Shown: positions 34,670-42,865 of the stretch, piece by piece
How the letters are laid out: the number at the start of each line of letters is the position of its first letter
Position numbering within the stretch: position 1 is the first letter of the stretch
Assembly (NCBI GenBank): GCA_015060625.1
Contig: SUYC01000001.1
Location: 1-64,000 of the forward strand
From: Xylanibacter ruminicola
GTDB lineage: Bacteria; Bacteroidota; Bacteroidia; Bacteroidales; Bacteroidaceae
Direction: 5' to 3'
DNA: 64,000 nucleotides
The notes under the pieces: generated by a model
What the model saw: only the letters and a program-made list of their open reading frames with translations
Databases searched by the model: none
Told to the model about the DNA's origin: nothing
Translations under genes and position numbers: made by a program

Positions 34670-35959
34670 ATGAATTTCGAGGAGTTATTAGAAACGCGTG
34701 ACGTCAGAAAAACCACGAAAGTCCGTCTTCCCTACGGTTACTTCTACAAGCGGTTGATCGAAGGAAAGTACTCTAACTTTGTGGAGTTTCACGACGAGGT
34801 GGCTGATCATGTCGCCTTCAGTAACTGTGTGCGTACCGAAGCTGCCGATATGGATAAGATTAAGAACAGGCACCAGCTGCATTTTGTGCCCAACGAGGGC
34901 GACGGCGGTGTTTATGCCATTGCGGTAGAGGTTGGTAACTTTGTGACCTTCGAACAGCTATTGAACGAGAACCCGGCTGTAGTGGCTCGCGAGGATTTTG
35001 CCAACAATACCTTGCACGACCTGGTAGAGCTCACCCAGCAACTTAACGAGCAGGGTGTTTTTCACGTGTGTTTTGCTCCTTGTAATGTGTTGGCTCGCAA
35101 AAACGATGCAACCATCCGTTTGCTTTGTCATGGTTCGTTTTACAGCAAGTTAGACCAGGAGGTACTGTACGACGGACTTGAGGATTATGTGGCACCCGAG
35201 GTGCTGGCAGGTGGTGAGATTGATGCCCGTGCCGATGTGTTCTCGATGGCAAAGTTTGTGGTTTGGCTGTATCATTCTGCTGGTCTGCCCTTTGAGTGGC
35301 GACAGGTGATTTCGAAGGCCACATCCGAAGATCCCGACCGTCGTTATCAGTCGGTTCGTGATTTTTATCATGCCCTTGTCGGTCGCAAGCAAATGCGCCG
35401 CACAGCCTTGGTTGGATTTGTGGCTGTTGCTATTGCCCTGTCTATTGTGGGTGGTTATTTTTATATGCTGCCGCAGCCTGAGGATGTGGAATATGTGAAG
35501 CCGGTCGAGGAACCTATCCCTGATGATATGATTGACGAGGAGAATCTGCTTTATGGCTTAGGTGCCGATGCCGATTCGGCTACCATCGCCAATATTGTGG
35601 CCAAGCAGATGCGTATGAAGGACTCGCTCTCTATCGACGAGAGGGAGATGAAGGCCTATCAGGCCAAGGCCGAACAGATATTCCGCAAGCAGTTTACCAA
35701 AGAGGCCGATCGTATCCTCTCAAAGGTATATAACAACAAGCAGATGAATCTTTCGGAAAAAGATTTTATGGCGCGCAGTCGTTCCATGACTCAGGAGTTG
35801 GCCAAGGCCGAACAAGACCTTGCCAAGCAAAGTAACCTGGGCAATGAGCGCTCGCAGCGCATCGCCAGTGAGATTATCGACCAGCTAACCACCAAGAAGA
35901 TGGAGGCGCTGGACAAAGATTATATGGGAATAAAAAAGAATAAAACAGAAAAGAAATGA
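34670..35959 (+). CDS. Membrane pseudokinase with C-terminal coiled coil
   Basis: The 429-residue protein has a degenerate protein-kinase C-lobe followed by a transmembrane helix (about residues 243-265) and an acidic, helical outer domain. The HRDLKPxN motif reads HVCFAPCN (132-139), so the catalytic Asp is Cys and the Lys is Ala. DFG reads CHG (153-155). The APE motif (175-177) and a DVFSMAKF helix remain. It should be unable to transfer phosphate. It could instead bind a partner or carry a signal across the membrane. It overlaps the DUF4494 gene by an ATGA. Confidence 0.7.
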   Translation: MNFEELLETRDVRKTTKVRLPYGYFYKRLIEGKYSNFVEFHDEVADHVAFSNCVRTEAADMDKIKNRHQLHFVPNEGDGGVYAIAVEVGNFVTFEQLLNENPAVVAREDFANNTLHDLVELTQQLNEQGVFHVCFAPCNVLARKNDATIRLLCHGSFYSKLDQEVLYDGLEDYVAPEVLAGGEIDARADVFSMAKFVVWLYHSAGLPFEWRQVISKATSEDPDRRYQSVRDFYHALVGRKQMRRTALVGFVAVAIALSIVGGYFYMLPQPEDVEYVKPVEEPIPDDMIDEENLLYGLGADADSATIANIVAKQMRMKDSLSIDEREMKAYQAKAEQIFRKQFTKEADRILSKVYNNKQMNLSEKDFMARSRSMTQELAKAEQDLAKQSNLGNERSQRIASEIIDQLTTKKMEALDKDYMGIKKNKTEKK

Positions 35960-36432
35960 GAAGTAGAACAGCAATGTGGTTTGAATGCAAGATTCGTTAC
36001 GAGAAGGTAACCGAGGATGGCTTGCAGAAGAAAGTAAACGAAAATTATGTAGTTGACGCCCTGAGTTTCAGTGAGGCCGAGACTCGCATCACCGAGGAGA
36101 TGTCGTCGTATATCAGCGGCGAGTTCGAGGTGGCCGATATTAAGAAAGCAGCTTATAAGGAAGTATTCTTTACCGATGATAACATCGCCGACAAGTGGTA
36201 TAAGGCCAAGCTTCAGTTCATCACTATCGATGAGAAGACAGAGAAGGAGAAGCGCTCAAGCGTAAACTATCTGGTTCAGGCAGGTTCGATGAACGGTGCC
36301 ATGAAGAATATCGACGAGGTGATGGGCGGCACGATGATAGACTACGTAGTGGCTTCGGTGGCCGAGACAACCCTGATGGATGTTTATGAGTACGGCAAGA
36401 AGAACGATAAGCCTGAGTACGAGCAGCAGTAA
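35956..36432 (+). CDS. DUF4494 family protein
   Basis: The 158-residue protein matches DUF4494: a WFECKIRYEKV strand near the N-terminus, then ENYVVDALSFSEAETRITEE and IKKAAYKEVFFTDD, and a near-repeat of the same pattern at WYKAKLQFITIDEKTEKEKR. No signal peptide. The ATG overlaps the pseudokinase stop, and a second ATG (35974, reading MWFECK) is an alternative start. The role is unknown, but conserved linkage with the pseudokinase suggests a shared function. Confidence 0.75.
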   Translation: MRSRTAMWFECKIRYEKVTEDGLQKKVNENYVVDALSFSEAETRITEEMSSYISGEFEVADIKKAAYKEVFFTDDNIADKWYKAKLQFITIDEKTEKEKRSSVNYLVQAGSMNGAMKNIDEVMGGTMIDYVVASVAETTLMDVYEYGKKNDKPEYEQQ

Positions 36433-36439
36433 AAAAACT

Positions 36440-37120
36440 ATGATGATGGATTACGACGTTAAATCCAATCTGCACGAGGTGCTCGATACATTGCCACAAG
36501 GTGTTCGCCTTGTGGCTATCTCTAAATATCACCCTAACGAGTATATCGAGGCCGCTTACGAGGAGGGGCAGCGTGTGTTTGGTGAGAGCCATGAACAGGA
36601 GCTGCGCCAGAAGCATCAGTCGCTGCCTCAGGATATCGAGTGGCATTTTATTGGTCATTTGCAAACCAATAAGGTGAAGTATATCGCACCTTATGTTACG
36701 ATGATCGAGGCTGTTGACTCGCTGAAGTTACTGCGCGAGATTAACAAACAGGCCGAGAAATGTGGTCGCCGTATCAAGGTGCTGCTCGAACTGCATATTG
36801 CCGAGGAGGCAACCAAGTACGGACTTACGCTCGATGCCTGTCGCGAACTGTTGGCAGCTGGCGAGTGGCGTGAGCTGCAGCATGTGCAGATTTGTGGCTT
36901 GATGATGATGGCATCGTTTGTGGATGACAAAGCACAGATTCGTCGTGAGATGCAGACTGCTCGCGATTTCTTCGACGAGGTCAAGGCTGCCTATTTTGCC
37001 GATGATGATGCTTTTTGTGAGCGTTCGTGGGGCATGAGCGATGATTATCCCATAGCCCTCGAAACAGGTTCCACCATGATACGTGTGGGCACTAAGATTT
37101 TTGGTCCCCGCGTTTATTAA
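36440..37120 (+). CDS. yggS: YggS-family PLP-binding protein
   Basis: The 226-residue protein is of the YggS/PROSC family, which controls free pyridoxal phosphate. VRLVAISKYHPNEYIEAAYE contains the PLP Lys, and FGESHEQELRQKHQ, WHFIGHLQTNKVKYI and SWGMSDDYPIALETGSTMIR follow in the usual order, ending RVGTKIFGPRVY. It starts seven bases after the DUF4494 stop. The longer frame from 36380 lies inside DUF4494. The 3' end overlaps the EFR1 gene by 29 bases. Confidence 0.92.
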   Translation: MMMDYDVKSNLHEVLDTLPQGVRLVAISKYHPNEYIEAAYEEGQRVFGESHEQELRQKHQSLPQDIEWHFIGHLQTNKVKYIAPYVTMIEAVDSLKLLREINKQAEKCGRRIKVLLELHIAEEATKYGLTLDACRELLAAGEWRELQHVQICGLMMMASFVDDKAQIRREMQTARDFFDEVKAAYFADDDAFCERSWGMSDDYPIALETGSTMIRVGTKIFGPRVY

Positions 37121-37916
37121 AGTAGTATTGGTCGCGCTTACGTGTAATACTGCCAAAGTTGATGGCATGCACGGGGCAATAATGATAGCAGGCTAAACAT
37201 GAAGTGCACCGTCCGTTGTGAATCCACTCGGGCGGTGTATTTTGTATGTTGTCCACAGGGCACACTTTTGCGCATTTGCCACATTTGATACACACATCCT
37301 CGTCAACCGTAAACTTCTTGTCGTTCACCATCTTGGCGTTAAAGTAGGCTCCAATCACGTATGAGTAGAGTCGGGGAGTGGCTCCTTTCACCAGTTCTAC
37401 TACCTGATTCTCGCGCCCGCGTATAACAGATATAATATGTGGCAGCATCTCGCGAGCCTTTTCTATCTTGGCATGCTCTTTCTCCTCAGTATCGGTGTAC
37501 ATAAACGGCAGGCAGACATAGCTCTCGGGCATCACAACGGCAAACTGTGTGGTAGCTTGCAAACCAATCGTGGCCAAATCCTTGTTCAGTATGGTCATGG
37601 CTTCACCCATGTTGTCGCCACAGGTTGTTAATGCCCAGCAATAATGGGTGTTCGTGGACGAGCCAAGCGGCGAAGCCGAGCGGGGTGATGGGTGCTTGGT
37701 GATGGTTAATTGCTTGATAAACTCGCGCACGATTCTGGGTGGTTGCCAGCCATGGGTTGGAAAGCAGAAACCGATGGTTTCGTCCTGCTTTAACTCAAAC
37801 GTGTATCGTTCCTCGCGCATCAAGTCGGGGATATAAAAAAGTTCCTCACCGATGGCCTCGCTCATCTGCTGGGCCACCCATTTGGTGTTTCCTGTGCCTG
37901 TAAAATAGAATATCAT
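37092..37916 (-). CDS. EFR1-family flavodoxin-ferredoxin protein
   Basis: The 274-residue protein joins a flavodoxin-like domain (MIFYFTGTGNTKWVAQQMSE, FCFPTHGWQPP, TTCGDN) to two 4Fe-4S clusters (CIKCGKCAKVCPVDNI and CTSCLACYHYCPVHAI). Such EFR1 proteins pass electrons between flavin and iron-sulfur carriers. A Pro/Ser-rich stretch (HPSPRSASPLGSSTNTHYCW) sits between the first two flavodoxin strands; its DNA (about 37660-37700) includes a palindromic GGCGAAGCC and looks inserted. A -7 box lies four bases before the ATG. Confidence 0.88.
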   Translation of the reverse strand: MIFYFTGTGNTKWVAQQMSEAIGEELFYIPDLMREERYTFELKQDETIGFCFPTHGWQPPRIVREFIKQLTITKHPSPRSASPLGSSTNTHYCWALTTCGDNMGEAMTILNKDLATIGLQATTQFAVVMPESYVCLPFMYTDTEEKEHAKIEKAREMLPHIISVIRGRENQVVELVKGATPRLYSYVIGAYFNAKMVNDKKFTVDEDVCIKCGKCAKVCPVDNIQNTPPEWIHNGRCTSCLACYHYCPVHAINFGSITRKRDQYYFNKRGDQKS

Positions 37917-37920
37917 GGTG

Positions 37921-37928
37921 CAAAAATA
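37921..37928 (-). promoter_or_regulatory. EFR1 -7 box (TATTTTTG)
   Basis: Only four bases separate the box from the ATG, so the mRNA would be leaderless or nearly so. Confidence 0.45.
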
Positions 37929-37981
37929 CTATTTTTTGTTGATATTACGACTAAAGTTTTGTGTTTTTCACCAAAACACTA

Positions 37982-37989
37982 TATCTTTG
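37982..37989 (+). promoter_or_regulatory. -7 box (TATCTTTG) of the DUF4840-like gene
   Basis: This box implies a leader of about 120 bases before the ATG at 38117. The leader is A-rich and I see no clear riboswitch in it. Confidence 0.5.
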
Positions 37990-38116
37990 CAGGGGCGAAA
38001 CCTAAAAAAATGGCACATTAAATATTATTAACAATTAGTGATGCAAGATTTCGGGTTGTGGCTCATTATTAGGATAAACAATTCAAATTACAAAACAAAA
38101 ACAATTAAGTAAAGAA

Positions 38117-38728
38117 ATGAAAGCATTTAAATTATTCTCTGTTGCATGCTGCATGGCAGCTGTTTGTTTCACATCGTGTATTGGTGATGATAGCAGTGAG
38201 GTAACAACCCTTACTCCTGGTGAGATTGCCACTTGCTTGAACACAGTTCGTGGTACTCATATGGGTAAGGTGTATTATTCGGCACCCACTCAGAAGGATG
38301 TGCGCAATGTTGATTCGGTAGAAATCAGTTGGACCATCTCTACCGATAGCACGATGACAATCCACGATTTCCCCGCCCGTTTGCTGGCTCACAATATTGA
38401 TAGCATCAGTAAGCAGGGTAAGGAACTGCGTGCTGCCCTGCAGGCTGCTCCCGATCAGGATATTGAGTGCTATATCGGTTTCGTAAAGATTTCGCCAATC
38501 TTCTGGCTCGTTAACCCCAAGGCACCCAAATATACTGTTAAGACCAGCGATGGCGAGCACAAAATTCAGGTAGCCTTCTATTCTACCATCGCCTATTCGA
38601 GTGGTGTTTACAACACCAGCACCAAGGAGATGTCGATGGAGATTATCGAGGGTGCTATTTACATGGACGATAAGCTGACCTCTTATCTTAACAAGGATAC
38701 AGAATTTGTATTTATGCGCAATAAGTAA
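38117..38728 (+). CDS. DUF4840-like lipoprotein
   Basis: The 203-residue product has a lipoprotein signal with lipobox VCFTSC (Cys21). The mature part matches the DUF4840 pattern: TLTPGEIATCLNTVRGTHMG, KVYYSAPTQKD and EISWTISTDSTMTIHDFPAR, ending in a short strand-rich repeat. It is probably surface or periplasm anchored; function unknown. The NUDIX gene follows after nine bases. Confidence 0.65.
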   Translation: MKAFKLFSVACCMAAVCFTSCIGDDSSEVTTLTPGEIATCLNTVRGTHMGKVYYSAPTQKDVRNVDSVEISWTISTDSTMTIHDFPARLLAHNIDSISKQGKELRAALQAAPDQDIECYIGFVKISPIFWLVNPKAPKYTVKTSDGEHKIQVAFYSTIAYSSGVYNTSTKEMSMEIIEGAIYMDDKLTSYLNKDTEFVFMRNK

Positions 38729-38737
38729 TAAGAGTCG

Positions 38738-39241
38738 ATGAGCGATAATAGTGAAGAACTATTCCCAGTGGTGACCGATGACGGCAGCGTCATCGGCTCG
38801 GCCACTCGAGGCGAGTGTCATAGTGGCTCTCGTCTTTTGCATCCTGTGGTGCATCTGCATGTGTTTAATAGTAAGGGCGAAGTGTTTCTGCAGCGCCGTC
38901 CTGAGTGGAAGGATATTCAGCCAGGCAAGTGGGATACCAGCGTGGGAGGACATATTGATTATGGCGAGACGCCCGAGCAGGCTTTGATTCGCGAAGTGCG
39001 CGAGGAGCTTGGTATGACCGATTTTAAGCCCGAGCGGGTAGGGATGTACGTGTTCGAGAGCAGTCGCGAGCGCGAACTGGTGTATGTGCATCGTACGGTT
39101 TACGATGGTCCTATCACTCCTTCGGCTTCTGAGCTTGATGGCGGTAGATTTTGGAGTATCCAGGAGATACGTTTAGCGATGGGGCGTGGCTTTCTGACGC
39201 CTAATTTCGAGAGCGAGTTCCGAAAGTTCTTTCTGGCATAA
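38738..39241 (+). CDS. NUDIX hydrolase (IPP isomerase-like group)
   Basis: The 167-residue protein has a Nudix box GGHIDYGETPEQALIREVRE then ELG. The leading strand LHPVVHLHVFNSKGEVFLQR and KDIQPGKWDTS fit the subgroup near isopentenyl-diphosphate isomerase and YfcD. It should cleave a nucleoside-diphosphate-linked or related substrate, not identified. It ends with an adjacent terminator. Confidence 0.85.
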   Translation: MSDNSEELFPVVTDDGSVIGSATRGECHSGSRLLHPVVHLHVFNSKGEVFLQRRPEWKDIQPGKWDTSVGGHIDYGETPEQALIREVREELGMTDFKPERVGMYVFESSRERELVYVHRTVYDGPITPSASELDGGRFWSIQEIRLAMGRGFLTPNFESEFRKFFLA

Positions 39242-39263
39242 ACCCTTATAAATATGATGTTTG

Positions 39264-39289
39264 AGCCCTGCAATTTGTATTGCGGGGCT
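39264..39289 (+). terminator. Terminator after the NUDIX gene
   Basis: AGCCCTGCAAT and ATTGCGGGGCT pair with one G-T mismatch around a short loop, followed by a T-rich stretch. Confidence 0.6.
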
Positions 39290-39328
39290 TATTATTAGCA
39301 TCCGCTTGTTGTGAAAAAAATAAAAAAA

Positions 39329-39360
39329 TTTGGTAGGTTGTATTTTTTTTTGTATCTTTG
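39329..39360 (+). promoter_or_regulatory. Sensor operon promoter
   Basis: TTTG (39329-39332) and TATCTTTG (39353-39360) are 20 bases apart, 36 bases before the ATG at 39396. Confidence 0.65.
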
Positions 39361-39395
39361 CCCCAGAACAATCAAATCTGTTGACACTTGGAACA

Positions 39396-40853
39396 ATGAA
39401 AAAGAACTTGATACATACCTTCATGAGATCACTATCTGCAAAGCTGAGCTTGTGGGTTGTATTGTTCGTATCTATATTATTCGCTGCCACTTTCTCATTG
39501 ATGTTCTATCATGCCCGTCAGATTGTCAGGGCAGAGTCGATAGGCAAGGCAGAAGACTTGTTGGACAAATTTGGGATAGCAGTCATCAACAAGTTGCACG
39601 AGAAAGAGGTGGTGACCCGCCAAACCCATTGGTGGGTGGAGCAGAACCTGAACGATACTGTAGAGATAGGCAATTACATCAGAAAGATTTTGGATAACGA
39701 GCCACATATAGTGGGCATCGCTGCTGCTTTTAAGCATGGGCTCTATCCCGATCGCAAAGATAATGACTACATGATCTACTACCATCGCCATAAGGGGAGT
39801 GTGGTGAGGAGCGATTCGTTTGCCCATGCCTCCTATCTGCATCAGCAGTGGTATGAGGAGCCTGTGGCGCGCAACAAGATGATGTGGTCAGAACCCTACG
39901 AAGATTATCGCACTGACGACGAACCCATCATCACCTATAGCATCCCCCTGATAAAGGATGGTGAGGTGGTGGGCGTGTATGGCGTGGATATCTCTATCTA
40001 CTGGCTGTCGCAAACCATTCAGGCACAGAGGCCGATGCCAAGTATGCGTGGGGCTGTGGTGACACACACAGGTGCTTTTGTGATTCATTCCGACACCAGC
40101 TATCTCAGGCCGCGGGCCATGTTTCGCCTGATGGAGGCGCACCCCGAAAATGAGTACAACTATACTGCCTACAAGATGCTGAATGGCGAGTCGGGTATAT
40201 CCTTCCTGAATATTTATGGCAGCACTCATCTGGTGGCCTATAAGCCCATTGAGTCAAAGCAGTATGATATAGTGGTGTTCTGTCCGGAGAATGATATTAT
40301 GGGGCACTACAACTACATGATATCGCTGATGGCCGTCGTTGTGCTACTGGCGCTTGTAGCCATCATGGTGTTCTGCTGGGTGTTCATTCATCGCGAGCTG
40401 CACCCGTTGCATGTGCTCGAACAGTCAGCCAGAATGATCAAGAATGGTCATTATTATACACCTATCAAAGCCAGTAAGCGTCGTGATGAGGTGGGCAGTC
40501 TTACCAATAGCTTTATTGCCATGCGTCAGGGAATCAGAGAACATCTGGCAAACATTGCCGGCAACAAGCATAAGTTGGTGGAACAGAACAAGCAGCTCAG
40601 TGCAGCCCACGACCGGATTGAGGAAGCCAACAAAGTGAAGAGTGACTTTCTGCAGAATGTGTCAGATCAGATGATTGAGCCGGTGAACGAGATATCACGT
40701 CTGGTTACGGAAGTGCGCAAACACCATACAGAGATGAGTCAGGAGCAGATTGTGCAGTTGGCCAATGAGGTGGATGCCCACACGCAGACGGTGACCAATC
40801 TGCTTACCAAGGTGCTCGAAGTGTCAACTAAAAAACAGGAGGGCGAGGCATGA
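39396..40853 (+). CDS. Cache-HAMP sensor with degenerate histidine-kinase core
   Basis: The 485-residue protein has a first membrane helix (LSLWVVLFVSILFAATFSLM), a dCache-like periplasmic domain, a second helix (MISLMAVVVLLALVAIMVFC), a HAMP region and a coiled coil. At the place of the H-box it reads FLQNVSDQMIEPVNE, where the phospho-accepting His is Asp. It ends soon after, with no HATPase domain. It cannot act as a kinase alone. Its stop overlaps the start of a full kinase with the same sensor layout, so the two probably form a heteromeric sensor. Confidence 0.7.
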   Translation: MKKNLIHTFMRSLSAKLSLWVVLFVSILFAATFSLMFYHARQIVRAESIGKAEDLLDKFGIAVINKLHEKEVVTRQTHWWVEQNLNDTVEIGNYIRKILDNEPHIVGIAAAFKHGLYPDRKDNDYMIYYHRHKGSVVRSDSFAHASYLHQQWYEEPVARNKMMWSEPYEDYRTDDEPIITYSIPLIKDGEVVGVYGVDISIYWLSQTIQAQRPMPSMRGAVVTHTGAFVIHSDTSYLRPRAMFRLMEAHPENEYNYTAYKMLNGESGISFLNIYGSTHLVAYKPIESKQYDIVVFCPENDIMGHYNYMISLMAVVVLLALVAIMVFCWVFIHRELHPLHVLEQSARMIKNGHYYTPIKASKRRDEVGSLTNSFIAMRQGIREHLANIAGNKHKLVEQNKQLSAAHDRIEEANKVKSDFLQNVSDQMIEPVNEISRLVTEVRKHHTEMSQEQIVQLANEVDAHTQTVTNLLTKVLEVSTKKQEGEA

Positions 40854-42784
40854 GGTTACTATGGGATAGAATTAGTGGGAAGCTGTCGCTGAAGTTGAGC
40901 TTGGGCATTCTGATGTTTCTGGTCGTGGTGTTTATGGTGTCGCTGGGCATCCTGTTTACCTACGCACGCCAGATGGTGAAGACGCAGGCGCTGGAGCGTG
41001 CCGAGCTGGAACTGAGCAACACCACCCAGCATGTGAACGAGTTGATGAACGAGGTGGAGACGTCCACCCGCACAGCGGTGTGGCATCTGGGCGAGAGCCG
41101 ACTGACGCCCGAATGGTTGCTGAACTATGTGCGCCTGGTGGCCGTAAAGAACCCTGATTTTGATGGATGCTCGGTGGCTTTGGAGCCCAACTTCTTCCCT
41201 CAGCGACGCCACTTCTCGGTCTATGCCTACAACGACAAAGATACCACTGTGGCCAAGATTGAACCACCCTACGACTACTTTGGCAAGCCTTGGTATAAGA
41301 AGTCGGCCGAGCTTCGTCAGGCATGTTGGGTAGAAGCCTATTTGGAAGATGTGAACGGAGTGGAAACAGAGAACTACTCTGATATGGTGGTGTCGTACAG
41401 CATGCCGATGTTCAACCAGAAAAAGGAGTTGGTGGGTGTGATAGCTACCGATTTGTCGATGCCTTGGCTGTCGGATGTGATTTCGAAATATAAGCCATAC
41501 ATCAACTCCTATACCATCATGTTAGGTCCTGAAGGTCAGTACTTTGTGCATCCTGATTCAACCAGATTGGTGAAGCATACCATCTTTAGCGATGCTGATC
41601 CTGTAACCCAGCAGGACATGATAGCTTTAGGTCGTGAGATGGTGGCTGGCCATAAGGGGATGATGAAGGTAAAGGTGAACGGTGAGCCCTGCATCGTGCT
41701 CTACCAGTCGCTCACCAAAGCTCCTTGGAGTATGGCCCTGATCTGTCGTGAGAGCGACCTCTTTGCAGGCTACAACAAACTACTCTATATATTAATACCT
41801 GTGCTGACTTTTGGCCTGCTGCTCATCCTGGTGTTCTGCCTGAACGTGATATCTGTTATGGTGGAACCATTGAATAAACTTACCCGAAAACTGAGCTACA
41901 TCACCAATGGTCACTTTAACGAACCTATTGAGTTTAGTACTCGCAAGGACGTGATAGGACGCCTGCAGAACAATTTTGCAGAGATGCAGCAGGCCCTGAG
42001 CAGCCATATCTACAACTTGAATGAAATCAATGCACAGACCGAGATGATGAACCACGAACTGGAAAAAGCCAGTGAGGAGGTACAGAGAGCCGACGAGAAG
42101 AAGAATGATTTTGTGCAGGATCTCACGCATCAGATCCGTACACCGCTCAACATCATTAATGGTTTCACCCAAGTGCTGCGCGACGATTATGCCAGCATCC
42201 CGCCGGAAGAGATAGACGATATCACGGAAACGATGCAGACCAATGCTGTCCACATCAGTAGGATGATGAGTATGCTTGCCGTGGCCTCTAACGCAGGTAA
42301 GGATGTGAAGGTCAACCTGAAGGAGCGCGTCAACCTGAAGGAGTTGATAGATCATGTGGCAATGGTCTATGCCACCCGTCCGCCCCATACCGTGGAACTG
42401 ACCACTGAGGTGGGGGTGAGCGATACTCATACGGTCAAGACCAATCGCGACTTCCTGACCAAAGCCCTGAACGAACTGCTGTTCAACGCCAAGAAGTTTA
42501 CCACCGAGGGGCATGTCAAGCTGAGCATAAAAACCGATGGGCTCAAGGTGCTGTTTATTGTAGAGGATACCGGCCCTGGCATCAGTGCAGATATGCGCGC
42601 CAAACTCTTTTCTAATTTTGAGAAAGGCGACATTCTTAGTGAGGGCCTGGGATTAGGTCTGCCTGTGTGTCGCCAGCTGGTGCGCCTGATAGGTGGCGAA
42701 CTGAAGTTGGACAAGAGCTATACCAACGGCTCGCGTTTTATCATCGTGATACCTGATGAAGACGCTTGGGTGGACTTACGTTAA
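40850..42784 (+). CDS. Cache-HAMP sensor histidine kinase
   Basis: The 644-residue kinase has the same outer half as its neighbour (two helices, Cache domain, HAMP), then an H-box FVQDLTHQIRTPLNIINGF with His, and a complete HATPase domain: N-box NELLFNAKKFT, G1 DTGPGI, F-box LFSNFEK and G2 GLGLGL. It starts inside the stop of the degenerate sensor (ATGA). No response regulator is in the window, so the phosphate target is unknown. The Cache domain suggests a small-molecule signal, maybe a sugar acid given the next genes, but that is a guess. Confidence 0.88.
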   Translation: MRLLWDRISGKLSLKLSLGILMFLVVVFMVSLGILFTYARQMVKTQALERAELELSNTTQHVNELMNEVETSTRTAVWHLGESRLTPEWLLNYVRLVAVKNPDFDGCSVALEPNFFPQRRHFSVYAYNDKDTTVAKIEPPYDYFGKPWYKKSAELRQACWVEAYLEDVNGVETENYSDMVVSYSMPMFNQKKELVGVIATDLSMPWLSDVISKYKPYINSYTIMLGPEGQYFVHPDSTRLVKHTIFSDADPVTQQDMIALGREMVAGHKGMMKVKVNGEPCIVLYQSLTKAPWSMALICRESDLFAGYNKLLYILIPVLTFGLLLILVFCLNVISVMVEPLNKLTRKLSYITNGHFNEPIEFSTRKDVIGRLQNNFAEMQQALSSHIYNLNEINAQTEMMNHELEKASEEVQRADEKKNDFVQDLTHQIRTPLNIINGFTQVLRDDYASIPPEEIDDITETMQTNAVHISRMMSMLAVASNAGKDVKVNLKERVNLKELIDHVAMVYATRPPHTVELTTEVGVSDTHTVKTNRDFLTKALNELLFNAKKFTTEGHVKLSIKTDGLKVLFIVEDTGPGISADMRAKLFSNFEKGDILSEGLGLGLPVCRQLVRLIGGELKLDKSYTNGSRFIIVIPDEDAWVDLR

Positions 42785-42835
42785 CGTTTGAGTGAAAAAA
42801 ACGTTCGCTTTGTCGTGTTGTTCGTTAAAAATGTG

Positions 42836-42843
42836 TATCTTTG
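42836..42843 (+). promoter_or_regulatory. Hexuronate locus -7 box (TATCTTTG)
   Basis: The box lies 22 bases before the PTS IIC ATG at 42866. A TTTG is 23 bases upstream of it, slightly wide for a -33 element. Confidence 0.5.
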
Positions 42844-42865
42844 CACCAAAAATCGACTAAAAACA

